DNA from: Deltaproteobacteria bacterium | Lineage (GTDB): Bacteria > Myxococcota_A > UBA796 > CAJQPC01 | DNA length: 64,000 bases | Direction of reading: 5' to 3' | Assembly: GCA_016717595.1 (NCBI GenBank) | Contig: JADKFE010000030.1 | Location: 1-64,000, forward strand | Part shown: positions 8,310 to 14,834 of the stretch, piece after piece | Layout of the letters: each line of letters opens with the position of its first letter | Numbering within the stretch: the first letter of the stretch is position 1 | The notes under the pieces: generated by a model | Database searches by the model: none | What the model saw: only the letters and a program-made list of their open reading frames with translations | What the model was told of the DNA's origin: nothing | Translations under genes and position numbers: made by a program

Positions 8310-9631
8310 GCGCGACGGGCCAGGCCTTCGGCCGCTACACCTTGCATGAGCGCCTCGGCGCCGGGGGCATGGCGGAGGTCTGGCGCGCCACCTTGACCCA
8401 CCAAGGCGTCGAGAAGCGCCTCGTCATCAAACGAATCCTGCGGGGGCTCTCCGCGGATCCCGCCTTCTTGGCGATGTTTGTGGACGAGGCGCGCATCGCC
8501 TCGCTCCTTCACCACCCGAACATCGTGCAGCTCTACGATCTGGGCGAGGTCGATGGCGAGTGGTACCTCGCGATGGAGCACGTCCACGGCCTCAACCTGC
8601 AGCGCGCGCTGCACAGCCTCACGTCGCGCCGCCGGCTCTTGCCCGTGGAGGTCGTCGCCTACGTCGGCCACGAGGTCGCCCGAGGCTTAGACGCCGCGCA
8701 CCGCCTCGTGGACCACGACGGGCGGGCGCTCAAGGTGGTGCACCGGGACATCTGCCCGGCCAATCTTTTGCTCTCGACCCAAGGAGACGTGAAGATCGTC
8801 GACTTCGGCGTGGCGCGATCGGCGGCGAACACCTTCACCACCCAAGGCGCCGGCCTGAAGGGGCACGTCGCCTACATGAGCCCGGAGCAGGCCCTCGGCG
8901 CGCCCCTGGACGGGCGCTCGGATCTCTTCGGTCTGGGCGTGGTGTTGTGGGAGGCGCTCTCGGGCCAGCGGCTGTTCAAGACCGACTCCGGCCTGCTCAC
9001 CCTGGAGCGTGTGCGAGACGCCGAGGTGCCGCCCTTGCCTGAAGGCCGCGCGCCGGAGGCCTTGGAGGCCATCGTTCGCCGGGCCCTGGCCCGGGATCCC
9101 GAGGATCGTTTTGTGGACGCGCGGGCGATGCAGCAGGCCTTGGCGGCCTTTGTGGGCGATCCAGAGCCCCATCGGGAGCGCCTCGCGGCCTTGGTCGTAG
9201 AGGCCCTGGCCGCGGAGCGCGCTGAAGAGGCGGCGCGGCGGCTGGCCTTGGCGCCGCCGCCGGTCCCTGAAGAGGACGCGCTCACCACCGTGGCGGCCGC
9301 GCCTGTGGCCCCCGCGGCCCCCTCCCCTGCCCCGCCCGCCGCGGTAAACGCGCCCGCGCCCACACAGACCGCCGAGAGACGCCGCGCGAAGCGGTTCTGG
9401 CTCATTCCTGTGGCGCTGATCACCCTCGCGGTGATCCTCTGGCCGCGGGAGGAGCCGCAGAGGGTGCAGGAGATGACGTCCCCGCCCGCGGCGCCGGGCG
9501 CCCCGTCGAGACGGCGCACCGCCGGTCACCCCGCCAACCGCGCGCCCGCACCCACGACGCCCGCGCAACACCACCGCCCGACCGCGCGCCGGGCGCTGTC
9601 ACCGCCCAGCCCCTCAACACCGAGGGCCTGA
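8306..9631 (+). CDS. Hanks-type serine/threonine protein kinase (frame breaks near its C-terminus)
   Basis: The first 280 residues form a complete kinase domain: glycine loop LGAGGMAEVW, ATP lysine K42 (VIKRI), helix-C Glu E61, catalytic HRD at 146-148, N153, and DFG at 166-168. The catalytic loop reads HRDICPAN, with Cys where most kinases have Lys. Ser often takes this place in myxobacterial kinases, so activity is plausible. An Ala/Pro-rich linker and one transmembrane segment (FWLIPVALITLAVILW) follow, so the kinase faces the cytoplasm. After the membrane span the frame turns into unstructured Arg/Pro sequence and stops at 9631, while another frame continues into a PEGA-like domain. The intended protein was probably about 565 residues. 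It is coupled to the TrmB-like gene. Confidence 0.85.
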   Translation: MSATGQAFGRYTLHERLGAGGMAEVWRATLTHQGVEKRLVIKRILRGLSADPAFLAMFVDEARIASLLHHPNIVQLYDLGEVDGEWYLAMEHVHGLNLQRALHSLTSRRRLLPVEVVAYVGHEVARGLDAAHRLVDHDGRALKVVHRDICPANLLLSTQGDVKIVDFGVARSAANTFTTQGAGLKGHVAYMSPEQALGAPLDGRSDLFGLGVVLWEALSGQRLFKTDSGLLTLERVRDAEVPPLPEGRAPEALEAIVRRALARDPEDRFVDARAMQQALAAFVGDPEPHRERLAALVVEALAAERAEEAARRLALAPPPVPEEDALTTVAAAPVAPAAPSPAPPAAVNAPAPTQTAERRRAKRFWLIPVALITLAVILWPREEPQRVQEMTSPPAAPGAPSRRRTAGHPANRAPAPTTPAQHHRPTARRALSPPSPSTPRA

Positions 9632-9669
9632 GCCCCACGAGCCCCACCCTACACACCCCCGTTGAGGTT

Positions 9670-9999
9670 GTGCCCGCGCCCGAGCCGCCCACGCCGCCGC
9701 CAGCGGAGGCGCCCGCGACCGTCGCCGAGCCCGCCGAGCCCCGCCCCGCCGCCGCCGAGGCGCCCGCCGAGCTTGACCCCAACACCCCGGCGCTGCTCAC
9801 CGTCACCATCACCCAAGGCCTGGCGGAGCTGCGCATCGACGGCGTGAAGGTGAAGAAGAAGCCACCCTACACAAACATCTCCGTGGCCCCTGGGCGGCAT
9901 CTGATTCAGGTGGAGGTGCTCTCGACGGGCCGGGTGACCAGCCGCGAGGTGGTGCTCAAGCCCGGAGAGGTCAAAGAGCTGCGGTTTGACTTGGACTGA
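9670..9999 (+). CDS. PEGA-like C-terminal segment, probably the frameshifted tail of the kinase
   Basis: 109 residues from a GTG, but the same frame is open upstream through at least 9361 with no better start. It has a Pro/Ala-rich stretch, then a beta-rich domain (LLTVTITQGLAELRIDG, with VAPGRHLIQVEV and LKPGEVKELRFDLD) typical of PEGA domains. PEGA domains are commonly found outside the membrane at the end of myxobacterial Ser/Thr kinases. The kinase directly upstream lacks exactly such a tail. The break lies between about 9445 and 9600. Either the assembly lost or gained a base, or the gene is broken. It ends 1 bp before the convergent ferritin-like gene. Confidence 0.7.
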   Translation: MPAPEPPTPPPAEAPATVAEPAEPRPAAAEAPAELDPNTPALLTVTITQGLAELRIDGVKVKKKPPYTNISVAPGRHLIQVEVLSTGRVTSREVVLKPGEVKELRFDLD

Positions 10000-10000
10000 T

Positions 10001-11176
10001 CTACATAAAGTTGCGGGTGTGCAGAGCGCTCAGCGCGGCGGCCTCCTCGGTCAAGAAGCCCAGACGCTCCAGGCGTACGCGTCGCCCGTGGTCCATGTCG
10101 TGATGTAGGGTGAGCACGCGGTCATGGCCCCGGGCGATCGCCTCTGGCTCAAAGCTCCCGGCGGCCAACACCACCAAGGCGTCAAACACCTCCTCGTTGA
10201 GCCCCGCCGTCTGGGCGAGCGCCTGGTTACGGCTCTGTATCGCCTGGGCCAAGCGGCCGCGTAGGCCAGGATCAACGGCGACGTGGCGGCTGAGATGGGC
10301 GAGGCCGAAGGCGACGTGGCGGGCCTCATCCTGGGCGGCGAGGCGGCAGACCTGCCGTGTGATGACGTCCGGCGCGTGCTCTTGCAGAAACCACAACAGG
10401 CTCAAGAACGAGCCCTCTCCCAGCACAGACAACAAGAAGCTCGCCAGGGCGAAGTCGGGCTCCTCCAGGAGCGTCTGCAGAGAGGCCTGACCGCCATGGG
10501 TCGAGAGGCCCAAGGTCTCCCGGCGTAGGCAAGCCCGGCGGGTGAACACCTCGATGTGCCGCGCCTCGTCCGCGGCGGTGACCGCCAGAAGCTGCATGAC
10601 CTCACGAAAGTGGGGGTGAAGCTGCCCCAAAAAGCGCGCGGGCACCAACAGCGCCGCGGTCTCGTTCTCGATGAGGTAGGTCATCACCTGCACCACCGCG
10701 TCCTCGACCTCCTCGGGGTGGGTGATCTCCGCGTCCCAGGGGATCGCCGTCGCCGGATCCCACTGCGCGGCGGCGGCCTGGGCGTAGAGCCTGCCCACCT
10801 CGTCCGCCCAGACCTGCGACTTCTCCGCCAACGGGAAGTGGAGCGTCGTCGGCCCCGCCTCCACCAAGGCCCCCCGCGCCGCCAGGCCCCAGCTCATCTT
10901 GGGCTGTTCGACCGCCGCCGCCACGCCCCCCGCGCGCTCGGCCCCTCCCCAGCGCCCGTGAACCCCACGGGTGAGCCAGAGGCGCCCGCTCTGCTCAGAG
11001 AAGCCGTGGCCTTGGGCCCGGGCCCAGGCGCGAAGGTGAACCGCCAGCTCAGGAGACTCCCCACAGACCTCGAGCTGCGCGCCGGGCGTCAGGGCCACGA
11101 GCGCGCGCTTGAGCAGAATGAGCCCGCCACGATCGAGGCCTAAGGCGCCTAGCTGGACGGACAAAGGCTCACTCAC
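10001..11176 (-). CDS. fusion of TusA-like domain and ferritin-like di-iron domain
   Basis: 391 residues from a GTG overlapping the upstream stop (GTGA). Residues 1-75 match the TusA (SirA) fold: LDRGGLILLKRALVALTPG, then LEVCGESPELAVHLRAWARAQGH. The catalytic Cys of the usual CPxP motif is missing (replaced by GGLI). From about residue 130 a helical domain carries the six ligands of a di-iron centre: Glu in ENETAALL, ADEARH, Glu in GEGSFLSLL, and QDEARH. Such domains are oxidases, oxygenases or desaturase-like enzymes. It is the last gene of an operon with an acyl-CoA-dehydrogenase-like flavoprotein and a PhnD-like protein. A substrate-carrier role for the TusA part is inference. Confidence 0.75.
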   Translation of the reverse strand: MSEPLSVQLGALGLDRGGLILLKRALVALTPGAQLEVCGESPELAVHLRAWARAQGHGFSEQSGRLWLTRGVHGRWGGAERAGGVAAAVEQPKMSWGLAARGALVEAGPTTLHFPLAEKSQVWADEVGRLYAQAAAAQWDPATAIPWDAEITHPEEVEDAVVQVMTYLIENETAALLVPARFLGQLHPHFREVMQLLAVTAADEARHIEVFTRRACLRRETLGLSTHGGQASLQTLLEEPDFALASFLLSVLGEGSFLSLLWFLQEHAPDVITRQVCRLAAQDEARHVAFGLAHLSRHVAVDPGLRGRLAQAIQSRNQALAQTAGLNEEVFDALVVLAAGSFEPEAIARGHDRVLTLHHDMDHGRRVRLERLGFLTEEAAALSALHTRNFM

Positions 11177-12018
11177 AGCCGCGCCGCCGCCTCATTCACC
11201 CAGCCGTCGATGCTCCCCAGCCTCGTGATCGCCTCGTCAAGCTGGGCGAGGCCGCTCGTGCGCCCCTCACGCCATTGTTTGAGCCCCTCCAGGTCCAGAA
11301 GCGGCCGCGCGTCGGGGTCATCGTACGACATGGCCAAGAGCAGCTCCTTGAGCCGCGCCACCTCGGCTGAAGGCGCTGTGTCTAAGGCGCTAAAGACGCA
11401 GTGATCATAGGGTGGGGTTTGGTAAAGCGTCCGGACGGCGCCCGGCGGGAGCGTGCCTTCCCGGGTGAACAGCAGGTGGTTGCCGTCGATGACGCAGGCC
11501 GCGTCGGCCTCGCCACGAACCAGGGCCCGCACGGCGTCTCGCTCACCGCCGATGTGATCGCCATGTTTTCCCCGCAGCACATCATGCACCTTCACGGTGA
11601 CGTCCACCCCCGGCTGCAGCCCCGCCTGAATCAAGGCGCCCAGGGGGATGAGCGTGGCCTGGGGCGAGTCCGCGGCGCCCACGGCGACAACCCGGCCCTT
11701 GAGATCGGCGAGGCCTCGCGCGGGGTCGTCCCGGCGCACGAGCACGAGGCTCGTGAGGTCTTGGTCGGTGTCACGCATACAGAAGGCGGTGGCCTGACGC
11801 CCCGCCCGTGCGGCGAGACGTTCGGTCTGGAGGTGCGCGAGGGGCGAGTTCCAGGCCACATGAACCTGCCCCGACAAGAGCGCCTCGACCTGCCGCTCGT
11901 AGTGACTGTAGAGCACATAATCTACGTCGAGCCCATGCCGCGCGAAGAGCGCGCAGAACCCCTCCCAGATCGTGACCACCTTGGGATCATACGCCACGGC
12001 GCCGAGCAGCAGAGTCAT
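11173..12018 (-). CDS. PhnD-like phosphate/phosphonate-type binding protein without signal peptide
   Basis: 281 residues. It has the PhnD family pattern: LGAVAYDPKVVTIWEGF at the N-terminus, LLSGQVHVAWNSPLAHL, LADLKGRVVAVG, and a ligand-lobe GEADAACVIDGN. There is no signal peptide or lipobox, and AAGGTG sits 6 nt before the ATG, so the start is well placed and the protein should be cytoplasmic. No ABC permease or ATPase gene is near. It therefore probably binds a small molecule inside the cell or acts as an enzyme-like partner of the two redox proteins encoded on either side. It is coupled to the downstream di-iron gene and lies 26 bp after the dehydrogenase gene. Confidence 0.75.
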   Translation of the reverse strand: MTLLLGAVAYDPKVVTIWEGFCALFARHGLDVDYVLYSHYERQVEALLSGQVHVAWNSPLAHLQTERLAARAGRQATAFCMRDTDQDLTSLVLVRRDDPARGLADLKGRVVAVGAADSPQATLIPLGALIQAGLQPGVDVTVKVHDVLRGKHGDHIGGERDAVRALVRGEADAACVIDGNHLLFTREGTLPPGAVRTLYQTPPYDHCVFSALDTAPSAEVARLKELLLAMSYDDPDARPLLDLEGLKQWREGRTSGLAQLDEAITRLGSIDGWVNEAAARL

Positions 12019-12044
12019 CGTTTCACCTTGTGTGAGTCAGTGAA

Positions 12045-12611
12045 TCAGAACAGCGGGAGCCCGCAGACGGCCTTGCCGATGAAGTCGTAGAGCACGTCGG
12101 AGGTCGGCGCCATGACCTGGGCCGCGCGGGCGTCGCGGAACGCGCGCTCGACGCCCACCTCCCGGCGGTACGCGGCGCCGCCACACACCCGCATGCCCAA
12201 GGCGGCGACTTCAAGGGCGCTCTCCCCAGCGGCGGCCTTGACCTCCAGCACCCGCAGCATCGTGTCAGGGCGGCCCGCCGCGATGGCCTGGAGCGTGTCC
12301 AACCACAGCCCCCGGGCCATGTCGGTCTGAATCCGCATCCGCGCGAGGTACCCACGGATCGTCGGCAGATCGGCCAGCGCGCTGCCCAGGTGGGTGTGTC
12401 GAGTGCCCGCGCACCACGCGGCGCTGCGGGCGCAGATCGCCTCCATGAGCCCCAGCGACACCCCGGCGCTGCAGGCGTTGAAGCAGGGCAACACCACGCC
12501 CATCATCAGATCAAACCCCGCGCCGTCCGCGCCGAGCCGCGCGGCGGAGGCACCGCGCGCCGTCGGCCACGACGGGCGCCGAGGCGTTGCCCCGCAGGCC
12601 CAAGCCGTCAT
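12045..12611 (-). CDS. acyl-CoA dehydrogenase-like protein, C-terminal piece (frameshifted)
   Basis: The C-terminal helical domain of an acyl-CoA dehydrogenase-type flavoprotein. The real homology begins near LGADGAGFDLMM and runs through VLEVKAAAGESALEVAALG, the REVGVERAFRDARAAQVMAP segment and the end CGLPLF. In normal family members this follows directly from the N-terminal half, which lies in another frame just upstream. The first 20 or so residues of this frame read antisense to the family and are not real. The break is at about 12540-12580. The REVGVER..RDARAA segment is the place where substrates and FAD meet in the family. Confidence 0.7.
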   Translation of the reverse strand: MTAWACGATPRRPSWPTARGASAARLGADGAGFDLMMGVVLPCFNACSAGVSLGLMEAICARSAAWCAGTRHTHLGSALADLPTIRGYLARMRIQTDMARGLWLDTLQAIAAGRPDTMLRVLEVKAAAGESALEVAALGMRVCGGAAYRREVGVERAFRDARAAQVMAPTSDVLYDFIGKAVCGLPLF

Positions 12612-13194
12612 AGGCGCCGACCACCCGCAGCCCCGGCGTGCTCGACGGCACCAGCCACAAGGTCGAGGGGCCCTCGGCGGCCAGCGGCCGCGACGACCAC
12701 ACGATCGCCGTGGCCACCCCGGCGGAGGTGACCCAGCTCTTCTGCGCGTCCAGACGTACGCTGTCTGTCTCGTCTGTGGCGGTTGAGAGCGGCGCCCAGA
12801 AGTGGCTGCGGCTGCCGGCCTCGGAGAAGGCCAGGGTCGAGAGGTGCTCCCCGCGGGCGATGGCGCGGTTGGTCTCGGCGTCCCCGGCGGCGGCGATCAC
12901 GAGCGCCCCACAGAAGTGCATACAGAGGACCATGCCGCTGCTCCCGCAGCTCCGGGCGATGTGGTGCACCACCTGGGCGGCCTCGACCACCCCCAGGCCC
13001 AGCCCGCCGTGCTCGGTGGGCGTCACCAAGCCCAACAGCCCCGCCTCACCGAGCGCCGCCACGGTCTCCGCCGGGAAGCGCCCCTCACGGTCAACGGCCT
13101 CGGCGTGGGGGGCGATGACGCCCTCGAGGATCGGCTCTAGGCGGGCCAAGACCTGCTCCAAGGTCAGGCGGCCATCACTGCTGCTTGGGCTCAT
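12511..13194 (-). CDS. acyl-CoA dehydrogenase-like protein, N-terminal piece (frameshifted)
   Basis: The N-terminal and middle domains of an acyl-CoA dehydrogenase-like protein. The N-terminal helix bundle contains FPAETVAALGEAGLLGLVTP and EHGGLGLG, and the beta domain runs through LSTLAFSEAGSRSHFWAP and SWVTSAG to GLGLRGNASAPVVADGA. After that the frame drifts into Arg-rich sequence, while the family's continuation is found in the overlapping frame. Joined, the protein would be about 380 residues, the normal family length. It heads the three-gene operon with the PhnD-like and TusA/di-iron genes. FAD-linked oxidation or monooxygenation is the family role; the substrate is unknown. Confidence 0.75.
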   Translation of the reverse strand: MSPSSSDGRLTLEQVLARLEPILEGVIAPHAEAVDREGRFPAETVAALGEAGLLGLVTPTEHGGLGLGVVEAAQVVHHIARSCGSSGMVLCMHFCGALVIAAAGDAETNRAIARGEHLSTLAFSEAGSRSHFWAPLSTATDETDSVRLDAQKSWVTSAGVATAIVWSSRPLAAEGPSTLWLVPSSTPGLRVVGAYDGLGLRGNASAPVVADGARCLRRAARRGRRGV

Positions 13195-13400
13195 ACAGAT
13201 CTCCAGGGCGAGGCGCCCCAGAGTCGCGGCGCTCGCTCAGTGAGGCCCCGCGCACGGCGGGGCGCTGGGGGTTCAGAGGGCGAAGACGACGCGCATCACG
13301 GATCCCGAGCGGGAGAGGTGAAGGAGGACGAGGGGTTTGTCAGATCGGAGAAGCAGCATGGCCAAGCTTGGCGCGGAAGTCAAGCGGTGGCCTCCGCGAC
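13195..13400. other. intergenic region with a GC hairpin
   Basis: 206 bp between the start of the dehydrogenase operon and the end of the patatin gene. It contains a perfect 7-bp hairpin (GCCCCGC, loop GCACG, GCGGGGC; 13245-13263), which could end transcription from the patatin operon although no T-run follows. I see no convincing gene here and no clear promoter boxes. Confidence 0.4.
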
Positions 13401-14834
13401 CTAGGCCAGCGCCGCGATCGGCGTCATCAGGCGGTTGATGTATGGCATGTGAGGCTTGAGCTCCTCAATCGCCCAGCGCCCCGCCCGGCCCACGTCCTCC
13501 ACCGAGGCCACGAGCTGCATCGGGCTCAAGGTGCGCTGCAGCGGCAGGTACACCGTGGCGTAGGGGATGTTCCGCGTGACGTTGGCCCGGGCGATCTGCT
13601 GGATGGGGTAGAGCAAGAGGCTGGAGGCCCGCGGCGGGAAACAGTCAATCGCGAGGATGACGTGGTTACGCACGCCGCCGAGCTTGCCCTCCATCGCCTC
13701 GCGGAAGCCCACCCGGGCGGGCACGTTGTTCACCACGCCGCCTTCAGTGAGCCGGGTGATGCCGCGCTCGGCGTAGAGGCGGTCCAAGAGCATCTTCATC
13801 CGTTTGTCGTCGCGGTGGACGTCGTAGTGCAGGAGCCCCGGCACAGACGCCGAGAACCCCGCGCAGTCGAGCACGTCCATCTCTTCAGTGCCCGGGTCGG
13901 CGCCGAAGATCACCTCTCGTAAGGACTGCGGGTTGTTGGCGAACTCGGCGAGGATCTGCGCGAGGTTCGCCATCTTGCCCAGGCCGCGCAGGCGGAACGC
14001 CCCGCCGGGGCGCACCACGTCGTCCAAGAAGTGCTCGTAGAAGTCCAACGAGTGGCGCATGGCGTCAACGGTGAGGCCCGTGCCGATGATCCGCATCGGG
14101 ATCGCCAGCTCGTTGATGCGCGCGACCTCACCGCTCTCGGTGCGTAAGAAGTCGCCCAGGGCCGCGCGCAGGTGCAGGCGCAGCGTGGCGGGCAGGCCAT
14201 ACCGGGAGGGCTCGGGCGCGAGCTGAAAGACCGTGTTGAATGACAGGCGTTTGTTCGCCTCTTGGAGCTGGGCGGCGTCGTAGAACTTGCTGCGGGCGCG
14301 GAAGGTGCCCAACAAGGCGCCGATGGACGTGCCGCAGATGAGATCGGGCACCAGATCGTACTTGGCGAGCTTGGAGAACACCCCGGCGTAGCCGTAGCCC
14401 GCGCCGCCGCCGCCGCCGAGCACCAAGACGAGCTTGCGGGTGCAGACCTCACGGTTGAGCGCCTCTAGATCCAAGCCGAGGTGCGTTACCAGGGCGTCGC
14501 GGCGCTGGCGGGTGGCGGTCACGAGCTCCGGCAGCACCCGGGCGGCGGCCCAGAGGCCCTCGGACTCATCGCGAAGGCGGGCCTCTAGCGTCTCCCGCAC
14601 CCGCCACGCGAAGGGCGAGAGCGCGTCGCGCAGGTCGTGATCGTGGCCGTCCACGTCCCGGGCGGCGCAGAGCTTGGCGAAGTTGATGACGTAACGCAGG
14701 GCGTCTACGACGGGGCCGTCGAGCTCTCCTGGGCGCTTGAGCGCGCGCTCGACGACCTGGCGCTCCAGGGCCTCGAAGGGCTTACGCTGCTCCATCAGCT
14801 CGCGGCTGGACGTGACCTCAAACCCACGCTTCAC
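13401..14834 (-). CDS. patatin-like phospholipase-family protein
   Basis: 477 residues from a GTG that overlaps the helicase stop (GTGA). An N-terminal helical region of about 130 residues precedes the patatin domain. The oxyanion motif is LVLGGGGGAGYGYAG (about 138-151), and the nucleophile motif is GTSIG with S170. The second catalytic motif, normally Asp-Gly-Gly/Ala, reads EGGVVNNVP with E364 in place of Asp. Patatins hydrolyse acyl esters of phospholipids; the Ser/Asp dyad makes the Asp important, so activity may be altered. The SYAGVF-like region and the long C-terminal part resemble neuropathy-target-esterase relatives more than plant patatin. Translational coupling to a nuclease-helicase suggests they work together. 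Confidence 0.8.
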   Translation of the reverse strand: MKRGFEVTSSRELMEQRKPFEALERQVVERALKRPGELDGPVVDALRYVINFAKLCAARDVDGHDHDLRDALSPFAWRVRETLEARLRDESEGLWAAARVLPELVTATRQRRDALVTHLGLDLEALNREVCTRKLVLVLGGGGGAGYGYAGVFSKLAKYDLVPDLICGTSIGALLGTFRARSKFYDAAQLQEANKRLSFNTVFQLAPEPSRYGLPATLRLHLRAALGDFLRTESGEVARINELAIPMRIIGTGLTVDAMRHSLDFYEHFLDDVVRPGGAFRLRGLGKMANLAQILAEFANNPQSLREVIFGADPGTEEMDVLDCAGFSASVPGLLHYDVHRDDKRMKMLLDRLYAERGITRLTEGGVVNNVPARVGFREAMEGKLGGVRNHVILAIDCFPPRASSLLLYPIQQIARANVTRNIPYATVYLPLQRTLSPMQLVASVEDVGRAGRWAIEELKPHMPYINRLMTPIAALA

